Shown: piece after piece, positions 35,129-44,579 of the stretch
Position numbering within the stretch: the first letter of the stretch is position 1
Layout: every line of letters starts with the position of its first letter
Source: Rummeliibacillus sp. POC4
Lineage (GTDB): Bacteria; Bacillota; Bacilli; Bacillales_A; Planococcaceae
Assembly (NCBI RefSeq): GCF_003576525.1
Contig: NZ_QWUA01000007.1
Location: forward strand, 1 to 64,000
DNA length: 64,000 nt
Direction of reading: 5' to 3'
Program-made: the position numbers and the translations under genes
The notes under the pieces: generated by a model
Told to the model about the DNA's origin: nothing
Databases searched by the model: none
The model's input: the letters and a program-made list of their open reading frames with translations, nothing else

Positions 35129-35230
35129 TGTTTTAATTACAATATTTGTTTTGAATTATTTAATGAAATATTTGTAAAAAAATATAATTTTTATTATGAT
35201 TATATAAAAGTAGATTTATAGAATTAAAAT

Positions 35231-35274
35231 TTCAATATTCTCTTTACTTATGGTGGAGTAAAGAGAATATTGAA
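35231..35274. repeat. 18-base perfect inverted repeat
   Basis: TTCAATATTCTCTTTACT (35231-35248) and AGTAAAGAGAATATTGAA (35257-35274) are perfect arms around TATGGTGG. No T-run follows on the plus strand. It lies 77 bases before the next gene. It may be an RNA hairpin, an operator or a weak terminator. Confidence 0.7.
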
Positions 35275-35351
35275 AAGCTAAAGAGGTATAAAAGTAATTA
35301 ATTTTGAATTGATACCATTCTTATTTCAATAGATAGAAAGAAGGTAAATAA

Positions 35352-36437
35352 ATGACAACAGCATTTTTTACAGGATTTCCGGGATTTATTGCAAGTAGGA
35401 TTATTCGTGAGGCATTTGAAAATTACAATTATGATCGTGTTTATACCATTGTTTTAGCTACACAATTAGAAAAAGCTCAACAAGAGAAAAAAAGTATTTT
35501 ATCAAAATTCCCTGATAAGGAGATTGTAATTATTGAGGGGGATATCACTTTACCACAATTAGATTTAAGTGATGAAACAATTATTATGTTACAGGAACAG
35601 GTAGAAGTTGTGTGGCATTTAGCTGCAATCTATGATTTGGCGGTCCCTCGTCCAATAGCCTGGAAAGTAAATGTACATGGTACTGAAATGATGAATCTTT
35701 TTGTAGAGAGTCTACCGAAACTAAAACGATATGTCTATTTTAGTACAGCTTATGTTGCAGGAACTCGTGAAGGAAACTTATTAGAAACAGAACTTATACG
35801 TCCAAATAACTTTAAGAATTTTTATGAAGAAACAAAGTTCGAGGCAGAATTATTAGTCGATCAGTTGAAAAGTAATCTCCCAGTAACAATTATCCGACCG
35901 GGAATTGTTTGGGGAAATTCAAAAACAGGAGAAACGATTAAATTTGATGGACCTTATTTTATCGTCAATATGATTGATCGTTTAAAAAAACTACCTATAA
36001 TACCTTATATAGGCCACTCTACTTCTCTTATTAATGTTGTTCCTGTAGATTATATCTATCGTGCAGCTGTATATCTAAGTGAAATAGAGGAAGCAAAAGG
36101 AAAAACGGTACATTTAACAGATCCAAATCCGCATCCAGTTCAAGAGGTGTATCGTGCTTTTGTAAAAGAGATTACAGGTAAAACACCTAGGGGGCATATT
36201 CCGTTATCCCTTGCCCAAGCATCATTAAGTATACATGCTATTCGAAAAAAGTTGGGCGTTGAGTATGAGTCACTCGATTATTTAACATGGAATGCGAATT
36301 TTGATACAACTGTTGCAAATAAATTGTTGAAAAATTCGGGTATTGAATGTGCAGACTTTATTAAGAGTATTCCCATTATGATAAAATATTACGAAGAAAA
36401 TAAACATAACAAAGACTTTCATATTGAAATTAGATAG
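35352..36437 (+). CDS. NAD(P)-dependent short-chain reductase, male-sterility type
   Basis: This extended short-chain dehydrogenase has the nucleotide-binding motif TGFPGFIASRIIREA at the N-terminus. The active-site Tyr and Lys are in FYEETKFEAELLVDQL. The stretches VVWHLAAIYDLAVPRPIAWK and VTIIRPGIVWGNSKTGE resemble fatty-acyl reductase-like (NAD-binding 4) proteins. The length is 361 residues. GAAAGAAGG precedes the ATG. The substrate is unknown. It is monocistronic, with a strong terminator and an 18-base inverted repeat upstream. Confidence 0.83.
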   Translation: MTTAFFTGFPGFIASRIIREAFENYNYDRVYTIVLATQLEKAQQEKKSILSKFPDKEIVIIEGDITLPQLDLSDETIIMLQEQVEVVWHLAAIYDLAVPRPIAWKVNVHGTEMMNLFVESLPKLKRYVYFSTAYVAGTREGNLLETELIRPNNFKNFYEETKFEAELLVDQLKSNLPVTIIRPGIVWGNSKTGETIKFDGPYFIVNMIDRLKKLPIIPYIGHSTSLINVVPVDYIYRAAVYLSEIEEAKGKTVHLTDPNPHPVQEVYRAFVKEITGKTPRGHIPLSLAQASLSIHAIRKKLGVEYESLDYLTWNANFDTTVANKLLKNSGIECADFIKSIPIMIKYYEENKHNKDFHIEIR

Positions 36438-36440
36438 AAT

Positions 36441-36467
36441 AAAACTCCCATCAGTGGGAGTTTTTTA
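36441..36467 (+). terminator. Terminator of the reductase gene
   Basis: AAACTCCCA and TGGGAGTTT flank a four-base loop and are followed by T. Confidence 0.92.
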
Positions 36468-36880
36468 GTTTGCTTCAATCCCACAGATGGTGATCTGAAT
36501 TATTCAGGCTTTTATGTGCAGTTCTCCTGTACCTATCCAACTTGTATGGTTTATTTCATTTGAAATTCCTCACCCTAAAATTAATGGACTTTTTTCTTCC
36601 TTATTCAAGACAGATTCTCCCTTAATTTTATCGTCAACTTGAGAAATGTTAAATTTAAATGAAAAAAAGAAAAGATTTTGGCTTCTTAAATAAGAAATAA
36701 TTTGGTGGCTCTTTTTTAATACATAAAATTCTTTATTTTAGGGAATTCTATATACATAAAGTATATTTTTTTTACTTTTTAATATTGTGTTGCTAAAAAG
36801 GTGGAATTATAAGTAAGTCAATTCAAAATGTTGATAAAATAATGTTCTGAGGTGTTAACAAGAAAGTTGACTGTATAAGG
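36468..36880. other. Gene-free stretch before ahpC
   Basis: About 410 AT-rich bases have no supported frame on either strand and no clear hairpin. I see nothing further in it. Confidence 0.5.
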
Positions 36881-36888
36881 TAAAAGAG

Positions 36889-36943
36889 TTGACAGAAAGT
36901 TTTTTTCGTATAATAATGTAAACGTAAACAATAATTATTATAA
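36889..36943 (+). promoter_or_regulatory. ahpC promoter and PerR-like box
   Basis: TTGACA (36889-36894) and TATAAT (36909-36914) are perfect hexamers, but only 14 bases separate them, shorter than the usual 17. On the minus strand TTATAATAATTATTG (36943-36929) matches the PerR box TTATAATNATTATAA at all but the last two positions. It lies just downstream of the -10, where a repressor would block transcription. Confidence 0.6.
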
Positions 36944-36990
36944 TTAAGAAGTAATTATTGATAAAAGAAAGCCTAAGGAGGAATTTGATT

Positions 36991-37554
36991 ATGTCATTAG
37001 TCAACAAAGAAATTTTACCATTCACTGCAGAAGCATTCCAAAATGGTGACTTCAAAACAGTTACAGAAGAAACTTTAAAAGGTAAATGGGCTGTACTTTG
37101 CTTCTATCCAGCAGATTTCACTTTTGTATGCCCAACTGAATTAGAAGATTTACAAAATGAATATGCTAACCTAAAAGCTCTTGGTGCTGAAGTTTACTCT
37201 GTATCAACAGATACTCATTTCACTCACAAAGCATGGCATGATCATTCAGAAGCAATTTCTAAAATCGAATATACAATGATTGGTGACCCTAACCACACAA
37301 TTTCTCGTAACTTCGATGTATTAGATGAAGAAGCTGGTCTTGCTCAACGTGCTACATTCTTAATCGATCCAGACGGCATTGTTCAAACAATGGAAATCAA
37401 TAACGATGGTATCGGTCGTAACGCTTCTCAATTAATCGATAAAATCAAAGCAGCTACTTATGTACGTAATCATCCAGGTGAAGTTTGCCCAGCTAAATGG
37501 AAAGAAGGCGGCGAAACTTTAACACCTGGAATCGACTTAGTAGGTAAAATCTAA
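36991..37554 (+). CDS. ahpC: Alkyl hydroperoxide reductase peroxiredoxin subunit
   Basis: AhpC reduces hydrogen peroxide and organic peroxides in the cytosol. The peroxidatic cysteine is in [17 protein letters not shown] near residue 47, and the resolving cysteine in [14 protein letters not shown] near residue 166. The length is 187 residues. AAGGAGG stands before the ATG at 36991. A PerR-like box upstream suggests peroxide induction. Its reductase partner ahpF follows after an unusually long gap. Confidence 0.96.
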   Translation: MSLVNKEILPFTAEAFQNGDFKTVTEETLKGKWAVLCFYPADFTFVCPTELEDLQNEYANLKALGAEVYSVSTDTHFTHKAWHDHSEAISKIEYTMIGDPNHTISRNFDVLDEEAGLAQRATFLIDPDGIVQTMEINNDGIGRNASQLIDKIKAATYVRNHPGEVCPAKWKEGGETLTPGIDLVGKI

Positions 37555-37615
37555 TTCGATTTATTTGATTCTTCCAGAATCACTTATGTAACTTCATAAC
37601 AATATAACTAAGCAG

Positions 37616-37651
37616 GCGGCAAATACTAAGGCTTCTTTAAGTATTTGTCGC
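37616..37651 (+). repeat. Hairpin between ahpC and ahpF
   Basis: GCGGCAAATACT and AGTATTTGTCGC pair around a 12-base loop. No T-run follows, so it is more likely an mRNA stability or processing element than a terminator. Confidence 0.55.
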
Positions 37652-37817
37652 TCTATTTATAAGAGGATGAAAATAGACACATGGTTCTCTGTGTAATCAG
37701 AAAATAGAGGTGAGAAAGTTGTCGTTTCGAGAATAAATTATGTGTGACTTGTATGTTTGCATTGATGGTAGGTTGCAAAACAGGTACGAGCACAACGATT
37801 TGAACGACAATATGATC

Positions 37818-39374
37818 ATGGCATTAGATGCGAATATTAAAGGTCAATTAAAACAGTTACTTGCACTTCTAGAGAGCGATTTAGTATTAAAGGTGAGTGC
37901 AGGGGATGATAAAGTTTCAAAGCAAATGCTAGAACTTGTTAACGAGCTTGCTGAATTATCATCTCGTATTACTATTGAACATGTACAATTAGAGCGCACA
38001 CCAAGCTTTAGCGTCAATAAGGCTGGTTCTGCGGAATCGGGAGTTGTATTCGCGGGTGTACCACTTGGACATGAATTTAATTCACTCGTTTTAGCTCTTT
38101 TACAAGTTTCAGGTCGTGCTCCAAAAGTGGAAGATTCAACAATCAAACGTATTCAAGCTATTACAAAGCCTGTTCATTTTGAAACATATGTCAGCCTTAC
38201 ATGCCATAACTGTCCAGATGTTGTTCAAGCTTTGAATATTATGTCAGTGTTAAATCCAAATATATCACACACAATGATTGAGGGCGGCGCATTTCAATCT
38301 GAAGTACAGGAAAAAGATATTATGGGTGTTCCAACTGTTTATGCAGACGGTGACTTTTTCGAAAGTGGTCGTATGTCACTTGAAGAAATTTTAAATAAAT
38401 TAGGTGCAACATCTGACCCAACTGAATTTAATGAGAAAGAACCATTTGATGTTCTAGTTGTTGGTGGAGGTCCTGCTGGAGCAAGCGCAGCTGTTTATGC
38501 GGCACGTAAAGGGATTCGCACAGGCCTTGTAGCAGAACGTTTTGGTGGTCAAGTAAATGATACTTTAGCCATCGAAAATATTATTGGCATTAAAGAAACA
38601 GAAGGTCCTGCTTTTGTAGCAAGTTTAGAGGCACATGTAGCCACTTATCCTGTTGAAATCATGAAAGACCAACGTGTAGCAAAAATATCAAAAGGCGATT
38701 TAGTAGAGGTAACATTAGAAAATGGTGGCGTCCTAAAAAGTAAAACAGTGATCCTTTCAACAGGTGCTCGTTATCGTCAACTAGGTGTACCAGGAGAACA
38801 AGAATTCAAGACAAAAGGTGTAGCATATTGTCCACACTGTGATGGGCCATTATTTAAAGGAAAAGATGTGGCAGTTGTTGGTGGAGGTAACTCTGGCGTT
38901 GAAGCAGCTATCGATTTAGCTGGTATTGTGAATCATGTAACATTATTACAACGTAGTCCAGAGCTTAAGGCTGACTCTGTTTTACAAGAAAGACTACGTA
39001 GTTTACCAAATGTAACGATTTTAACTAATGCTTTAACAAAGGAAATTACAGGTGATAAAACGGTAAATGGTTTAACTTATGTTGACCGTCAAACAAATGA
39101 GGAACATCACATTGCATTAGATGGTGTGTTCATTCAAATCGGTCTATTACCTAATACAGAATTTTTACAAGGTACTTTAGAACTTAATAAAATGAATGAA
39201 ATTATTGTAGATGCACACGGCGCAACAAATATGCCAGGTGTTTTTGCGGCTGGAGACTGCACGGATACAGTTTATAAACAAATTGTCATCTCCATTGGCT
39301 CTGGTGCTACTGCCGCACTTGGTGCTGCCGACTATTTAATTCGTTCCAATGTTAAAGAGCTAGCGCAAGCTTAG
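37818..39374 (+). CDS. ahpF: Alkyl hydroperoxide reductase flavoprotein subunit
   Basis: AhpF passes electrons from NADH through FAD and two disulfide centres to AhpC. The N-terminal thioredoxin-like part holds CHNC (SLTCHNCPDVVQALN), the FAD motif is VVGGGPAGASAAVYAARKGI, the second redox pair is CPHC (VAYCPHCDGPLFKG), and the NADH motif is VVGGGNSGVEAAI. I start at the ATG at 37818 (MALDANIKGQL), which matches the family. The frame is open back to 37740, and no strong ribosome site precedes either start. The length is 518 residues from here. Confidence 0.93.
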   Translation: MALDANIKGQLKQLLALLESDLVLKVSAGDDKVSKQMLELVNELAELSSRITIEHVQLERTPSFSVNKAGSAESGVVFAGVPLGHEFNSLVLALLQVSGRAPKVEDSTIKRIQAITKPVHFETYVSLTCHNCPDVVQALNIMSVLNPNISHTMIEGGAFQSEVQEKDIMGVPTVYADGDFFESGRMSLEEILNKLGATSDPTEFNEKEPFDVLVVGGGPAGASAAVYAARKGIRTGLVAERFGGQVNDTLAIENIIGIKETEGPAFVASLEAHVATYPVEIMKDQRVAKISKGDLVEVTLENGGVLKSKTVILSTGARYRQLGVPGEQEFKTKGVAYCPHCDGPLFKGKDVAVVGGGNSGVEAAIDLAGIVNHVTLLQRSPELKADSVLQERLRSLPNVTILTNALTKEITGDKTVNGLTYVDRQTNEEHHIALDGVFIQIGLLPNTEFLQGTLELNKMNEIIVDAHGATNMPGVFAAGDCTDTVYKQIVISIGSGATAALGAADYLIRSNVKELAQA

Positions 39375-39389
39375 TCTCTTTTAATGATA

Positions 39390-39436
39390 AAAAATGCCCT
39401 CCAGAGTGTTGATCTCTGTTGAGGGCATTTTTGTTT
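39390..39436 (+). terminator. Terminator of ahpF
   Basis: AAAATGCCCTC and GAGGGCATTTTT pair, with an inner AGAG/CTCT. Confidence 0.92.
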
Positions 39437-39464
39437 TTTCTTTAAAGTAGACAATTAAAGATTT

Positions 39465-39590
39465 TTAGTAATTTGTATAAGATAAAATGGCATTTTCTAA
39501 GCCTTCGATTTTTGCTATTGCTGCTTCTCTATTAGTGTACTCAAACATACAAATGTCGTTGATATTATTAAAAATAGTAACTACCCACAT
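39465..39590 (-). CDS. 41-residue hypothetical protein
   Basis: A minus-strand frame reads MWVVTIFNNINDICMFEYTN and continues REAAIAKIEGLENAILSYTN to a Tyr. AAAAGGAG stands about ten bases before the ATG. The MWVVTIF and MFEY wording recalls short soluble proteins of Firmicutes that start MWVVT and contain an EAKEA-like helix; this is recollection, not a search. The function is unknown. It lies convergent to ahpF. Confidence 0.6.
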   Translation of the reverse strand: MWVVTIFNNINDICMFEYTNREAAIAKIEGLENAILSYTNY

Positions 39591-39876
39591 ATTTCATTTC
39601 TCCTTTTTATTTACTGTGTATTAAAACAATAATTATTTCCCCTGTTTTTCACCAATCTGTTATATAACATGTTTTATGATTCTTATTCTACTAGGATTTC
39701 TATAAATGGCAAGCCCTTTTTTATACTTTCACAGTTTGTTCACAACATTTTATTGAGGAATCAAACAAATTCTTATAGTCATACAATGGAAGTCTAAACA
39801 ACAAATACTTGGCAAAGTGCGTTAGTGAATAGGCTAACTGACAGGATTCTTTCTAATCATTGGACAAATAATTTAG

Positions 39877-39905
39877 TTTACTTTTAGATCATAATTAGAT
39901 ATACT
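39877..39905 (+). promoter_or_regulatory. Sigma-A promoter of the terC riboswitch transcript
   Basis: TTTACT (39877-39882), 17 bases and TATACT (39900-39905) would start transcription near 39912, about 30 bases before the riboswitch. Confidence 0.6.
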
Positions 39906-39940
39906 AGTTTTACAAACAAATACACTTTTGACGTTATTGT

Positions 39941-40080
39941 CAAAGGGGAGTAGCTATAGGGAAACCTACCTCATAGTCGTCATTACATGACTTAATTGTC
40001 ATCGGGTATGAGAGCAAATTATTACTTTAACAATTGCTAAGCGAGACCTTTGCCTTTTAGAGGCAGAGGTCTTTTATTTT
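39941..40080 (+). promoter_or_regulatory. yybP-ykoY manganese riboswitch with terminator
   Basis: Conserved pieces of the Mn2+-sensing yybP-ykoY motif occur in order: AAAGGGGAGTAGC, a CATTACATGAC stem, TGTCATCGGGTATGAGAGCA, and TGCTAAGCGAGACC. The 3' part forms a terminator (AGACCTTTGCC/GGCAGAGGTCT plus T-run, 40044-40080). Mn2+ binding is expected to prevent termination and switch terC on. Confidence 0.88.
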
Positions 40081-40102
40081 TTGTTGAAAAGGAGGAAATT
40101 GG

Positions 40103-40897
40103 ATGGAATCGATTATTTTGGAATATAGTTGGGTGCTTTTAGTACTCATTATTTTGGAGGGGTTACTAGCTGCAGATAACGCTGTAGTTATGGCTGTTAT
40201 GGTTAAACATTTACCAAAAGTACAACAGAAAAAAGCGTTATTTTACGGTTTACTAGGTGCTTTTGTTTTGCGGTTTGCAGCATTGTTTTTAATCACTTTT
40301 TTAGTTAACTGGTGGTGGGTACAGGCACTGGGAGCAGCCTATTTACTATTTATTAGTTTTAAACATATTTATGATATGCGTAAACACAAAGATGGGGAAG
40401 AACAGCACGGGAAAGAGAAAAAAACATCAGGTTTTTGGACAACGGTTGTTAAAGTAGAACTGGCAGATTTAGCTTTTGCAATTGATTCTATGTTAGCTGC
40501 AGTTGCACTAGCTGTAACATTGCCGGAATTAGGAAGTATTCATATAGGTGGTATTAATGGCGGTCAGTTTGCTGTCATGTTCTTAGGCGGTATTATTGGT
40601 TTAATCATTATGCGTTTTGCTGCACAATGGTTTGTTCGCTTATTACAATCTTACCCTTCTCTTGAAACTGCAGCGTTTCTTATAGTTGGTTGGGTTGGTG
40701 TTAAACTAACGGTGATGACATTGGCACATCCGAAAGTTGGTTTTTTAGATGAGCATTTCCCACACTCAGCTCTTTGGAAAAGCATCTTCTGGAGTATTCT
40801 AGTGTTATTAGCACTAGGCGGTTACTTTACTAGTGTTCGGAACAAGAAAAAGGAGAAGAAAGAAGAGCTTCAGGAAGTCACAAAAATCGAGAAATAA
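40103..40897 (+). CDS. terC: TerC family membrane protein
   Basis: TerC proteins are membrane metal transporters; Bacillus members help load exported enzymes with Mn2+. The first helix carries the acidic signature LEGLLAADNAVVMAVMVKHL, and a second VELADLAFAIDSMLAAVALA lies near residue 120. About seven helices fill 264 residues, with a Lys/Glu-rich C-terminal tail. The upstream manganese riboswitch supports a role in Mn2+ homeostasis. AAGGAGG precedes the ATG. Confidence 0.92.
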   Translation: MESIILEYSWVLLVLIILEGLLAADNAVVMAVMVKHLPKVQQKKALFYGLLGAFVLRFAALFLITFLVNWWWVQALGAAYLLFISFKHIYDMRKHKDGEEQHGKEKKTSGFWTTVVKVELADLAFAIDSMLAAVALAVTLPELGSIHIGGINGGQFAVMFLGGIIGLIIMRFAAQWFVRLLQSYPSLETAAFLIVGWVGVKLTVMTLAHPKVGFLDEHFPHSALWKSIFWSILVLLALGGYFTSVRNKKKEKKEELQEVTKIEK

Positions 40898-40959
40898 ATC
40901 TATTTTTGTCCATGTAGGAAATACCTTACAAGTTATTATATTTAAAATATATCTCCAAG

Positions 40960-40996
40960 ACATCCTATTCTGAAATACAAGGGTAGGATGTTTTTA
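40960..40996 (+). terminator. Terminator of terC
   Basis: CATCCTA and TAGGATG pair around a 16-base loop and are followed by TTTTTAT. Confidence 0.75.
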
Positions 40997-41128
40997 TGGA
41001 AAATAGGGTAAATTATATGTAAGAGATATACGACGAAATATGACAAATATTATAACTCTCTTTCTTTTTTGTTGATTTTTCAATACAATAGTTTGTATGT
41101 TGGTTTCTAGAGTGAAAGGATCGATATT

Positions 41129-42478
41129 ATGGGTACAGCTAAAGATTTAAATAAGCGTTCAACGCCATTCCAAGCGATCGTTTCTTACTATTTCATCGCT
41201 ATTGCTATTTCTTTTATCCTTCTTATATTACCAGGTGTTCATCAAGAAGGTGTGCACGTATCTCTATTAGATAGCCTGTTTACAGCTGTAAGTGCAGTAA
41301 GTGTTACAGGGTTAACAGTTGTTGATATATCAGATACCTATTCTGTATTTGGAATTGTTATGTTGTCTTTAATCATGCAACTTGGAGCAATAGGGATTAT
41401 GTCACTAGGTACCTTTACATGGCTCTTGTTTGGGAAAAAAATAGGACTTCGTGAAAGACAATTAATCATGGTAGATCACAACCAATACAATCTTTCAGGT
41501 GTTGTACATTTAATCAAAGAAATTATAAAAATTTTACTAACAATTGAAATAGTAGGTGCAATGATTTTAACTTTGTACTTTACACAATATTTTGGAACGT
41601 TTAAAGAAGCGCTCTACAATGGAGTGTTTGCAGCAATATCAGCAACGACTAATGGTGGATTTGATATTACAGGAAACTCCTTAAAGCCGTTTCGACATGA
41701 CTATTTTGTCCAACTAATTAATATGATTATGATTGCGTTAGGGGCCATAGGGTTTCCGGTATTAATCGAAGTGAAAAATTTTTTATCAAATAAAAACAGA
41801 CATTTTAAATTTTCACTGTTTACAAAAATAACTACTGCAACTTATGCGATATTATTTGTAATCGGTTTTTTAGTTATTTTATTATTAGAGTCATTTCATG
41901 CGTTTAAAGGAATGAGTTGGCATGAAGCGTTATTTACAGCAATGTTCCATTCTGTTTCAGCCCGCTCAGCAGGGCTTACAACAATCGATGTGACTGATTT
42001 TAACGAGGCAACAGACATATTTTTAAGTGCTCTAATGTTTATCGGGGCATCACCTAGTTCTGTAGGTGGTGGTATTCGTACAACTACCTTTGCTATTGCT
42101 ATTCTATTTTTGATTAACTTTGCGAGAAATAAGCAGGATATTCAAATTTTCCATCGTGAGATTCATGTGATTGATGTTTTTCGATCTTATGTAGTCATTA
42201 TTTTGTCAACTTTCTTAGTAGTTTTAGCTACAATGATTTTATCGTTATCAGAGCCACATGCAACATTAATGCAAATTCTTTTTGAAATTACATCTGCATT
42301 TGGTACTTGTGGGATGTCTCTTGGGCTAACAGAGCATCTATCAGGGATTGGAAAAGTTGTCATGATGATTTTAATGTTTGTTGGAAGGGTCGGCATTATT
42401 TCCTTCTTATACTTCATCGGTGGTAAACCTGAAAAAACGAATTTCCACTATCCAAAAGAACGAGTTATTATTGGATAA
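41129..42478 (+). CDS. ktrB: K+ channel subunit of the Ktr system (KtrB/KtrD)
   Basis: KtrB-type proteins form the K+-translocating pore, gated by a cytosolic KtrA/KtrC ring that is not encoded here. Four pore loops are visible, for example SAVSVTGLTVVDISD, ATTNGGFDITG, RSAGLTTIDV and FGTCGMSLGL. The length is 449 residues with about eight to ten helices. The position near a kinE-like kinase resembles ktrD of B. subtilis. I see no ydaO/c-di-AMP riboswitch in its 130-base leader. Confidence 0.9.
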   Translation: MGTAKDLNKRSTPFQAIVSYYFIAIAISFILLILPGVHQEGVHVSLLDSLFTAVSAVSVTGLTVVDISDTYSVFGIVMLSLIMQLGAIGIMSLGTFTWLLFGKKIGLRERQLIMVDHNQYNLSGVVHLIKEIIKILLTIEIVGAMILTLYFTQYFGTFKEALYNGVFAAISATTNGGFDITGNSLKPFRHDYFVQLINMIMIALGAIGFPVLIEVKNFLSNKNRHFKFSLFTKITTATYAILFVIGFLVILLLESFHAFKGMSWHEALFTAMFHSVSARSAGLTTIDVTDFNEATDIFLSALMFIGASPSSVGGGIRTTTFAIAILFLINFARNKQDIQIFHREIHVIDVFRSYVVIILSTFLVVLATMILSLSEPHATLMQILFEITSAFGTCGMSLGLTEHLSGIGKVVMMILMFVGRVGIISFLYFIGGKPEKTNFHYPKERVIIG

Positions 42479-42479
42479 A

Positions 42480-42524
42480 GAAGAGGAAAACTTTTAGTTT
42501 AAAACTAAGAGTTTTCCTCTTTTG
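42480..42524. terminator. Bidirectional terminator between ktrB and the radical SAM gene
   Basis: AAGAGGAAAAC with TAGTTT pairs with AAACTA and GTTTTCCTCTT, with A- and T-rich flanks. Confidence 0.9.
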
Positions 42525-42562
42525 CATTTTACGGCTAGTTCATTTCTAAAGATTTTAGAGCA

Positions 42563-44311
42563 TTATTCAAACTTAGCTGCTTCGATTGTAGCAAAGTAGG
42601 GTGAACCATTTTTACGGAAGAAAGTGAGTAAATATCCTTTTTGCTTTTTAATTGTCCCTTTTTGATATGCTTCATAATCAATATTAAATGGAGTTAGAAG
42701 CGTGTGTTTGTATAAATCCTTTTCGCTGAGATTCATTTCGGCAAATTGTTCTCCAGCAATTTCTGGATTTTCTCGTAATGCTTTAAAAATTTGTTTCGAA
42801 TTATCCTCAAGTACTCGATGTTGCCACCAAATTTTACGAGGTTGGAATTGTTGAGCCTTCAAATAATCAAGCTGCATCAAATTTGTGACGATATCAATAG
42901 GTGCATTACCACGTTGTTCTAAAAAGTCCAGCAATCGGGTGAACAAATCTTCTAGCTGATGTCCAATACGAGACCACCCTTTTTCATCCCAATATGTTCC
43001 GAACTCTTGGAAAAAGTCAAATGCAGTATCAAATACATCGGTAACTAAAAATTCAATCGTTCCATTCATACGATGATCATTCCAATACTTTTCTAAAATA
43101 TCCTCCGTTTGTTTAATATGAAGGATATCCTCAAAGGATAGTACATTGTTAGAAAAAATTTCGTATGGTGCCATATCGACATACTGGTAACCGTATTGTT
43201 TTGCTTGTAAACGAAGACCAGTACCACGTAATAATTTTAAAAAGCCTAACTGAAGTTCTTCAGGTCTCATTGCAAATACATCGTTAAATGTTTTGCGGAA
43301 ACTCATATAATCTTCTTCAGGTAATCCAGCGATCAAATCAAGGTGCTGATCGATTTTTCCACCTTCTTTTACCATATTCACAGTTCGTGATAATTTGGCA
43401 AAATTTTGTCTACGCTTTACTAAATCATTTGTTAAATCATTTGTCGACTGGATCCCAATTTCAAAGCGGAATAGACCTTTTGGTGCGTTCTCATTTAAAA
43501 ACTGAATAACTTCAGGTCTCATAATATCAGCTGTAATTTCAAATTGAAATACTACTCCTGGCTTATGTTCATCTATTAAAAATTGGAACATCTCCATCGC
43601 ATAACTTCTACTTATATTAAAAGTACGGTCGACAAATTTCACTGTTCTGACGCCGTGTTCCATTAGGTAGCGTATATCATCTTTAATCTTTTCGCGATTA
43701 AAGTAACGTACTCCTACTTCGATGGAAGATAAACAAAATTGGCAATTAAATGGGCAACCGCGACTTGTTTCAATATAAGCAATACGTTTTGGAATATGAT
43801 GTACATCTTCTTCGAAACGGAAAGGACTTGGCAAATTACGCAAATCTATTTTAGGTGCAGCTGGATGAATAATGACTTTTTCATCGCGCATATATGCAAT
43901 CCCGGGTACTTCCTCAAGTGGTAGTTTACCGTGGAAATAGTGAAGTAATTGCTTAAATGATAATTCACCTTCGCCCATAATGATGTAATCAATTTCTTTT
44001 ATTCTTTGAAGCCAGTCATGTACATCGTAGGATACCTCTGGACCCCCTAGTACAATTTTCGTGTTAGGACTTACTTTTTTAATCATATGGATAATACGTA
44101 CGGTTTCCTCAATATTCCAAATATAACAACTAAATCCGATAATATCTGGCTTTTTTTGATAAAGGTCTGATACGATATTGAAAGTGGGATCTTTAATCGT
44201 ATATTCAGCTAAAACAGCGTCATATTCAGGCTGGGCGTAAGATTTTAAATATCTTATAGCAAGATTTGTATGGATATATTTGGCGTTTAATGTTGCAAGT
44301 ACAATGTTCAT
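42563..44311 (-). CDS. B12-binding-domain radical SAM protein
   Basis: Residues 1-130 look like a cobalamin-binding domain (IIGFSCYIWNIEETVRIIHM). The radical SAM motif CxxxCxxC follows in ETSRGCPFNCQFCLSSIE near residue 185. The C-terminal 200 residues resemble the DUF4080 region found in this group. The length is 582 residues. Such proteins perform methylations or rearrangements through SAM and cobalamin. The substrate is unknown. It stands alone on the minus strand. Confidence 0.87.
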   Translation of the reverse strand: MNIVLATLNAKYIHTNLAIRYLKSYAQPEYDAVLAEYTIKDPTFNIVSDLYQKKPDIIGFSCYIWNIEETVRIIHMIKKVSPNTKIVLGGPEVSYDVHDWLQRIKEIDYIIMGEGELSFKQLLHYFHGKLPLEEVPGIAYMRDEKVIIHPAAPKIDLRNLPSPFRFEEDVHHIPKRIAYIETSRGCPFNCQFCLSSIEVGVRYFNREKIKDDIRYLMEHGVRTVKFVDRTFNISRSYAMEMFQFLIDEHKPGVVFQFEITADIMRPEVIQFLNENAPKGLFRFEIGIQSTNDLTNDLVKRRQNFAKLSRTVNMVKEGGKIDQHLDLIAGLPEEDYMSFRKTFNDVFAMRPEELQLGFLKLLRGTGLRLQAKQYGYQYVDMAPYEIFSNNVLSFEDILHIKQTEDILEKYWNDHRMNGTIEFLVTDVFDTAFDFFQEFGTYWDEKGWSRIGHQLEDLFTRLLDFLEQRGNAPIDIVTNLMQLDYLKAQQFQPRKIWWQHRVLEDNSKQIFKALRENPEIAGEQFAEMNLSEKDLYKHTLLTPFNIDYEAYQKGTIKKQKGYLLTFFRKNGSPYFATIEAAKFE

Positions 44312-44579
44312 GAAAATGAAGCTCCTATCAAAAAAGTTATTGTGGTAATATATTGAATATTTTACATCAAACTATTAGAATAATAGATAAGATACAATTT
44401 AAATATACAATAAGTAAAAATTCCTATTCTAAATAAAGGAAAGTTGTGGAATAATCTGAATATTAGAACAAATATATATACAGACATTATTATTATAATG
44501 AAGTTAAAAAGATTGTCATAGTTTTTGGACAAGATTCATATTATGTTGATTAAAAAAGAAGGGCTTGGTGATTATCTAA

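Noticed and set aside
36855-37055. Minus-strand frame across the ahpC promoter
   Set aside because: It covers the ahpC promoter and start, has no ribosome site and has a low-complexity Ile-rich translation.
40997-41128. Possible ydaO (c-di-AMP) riboswitch before ktrB
   Set aside because: The leader is only about 130 bases and lacks the conserved ydaO stems; I see no structure.
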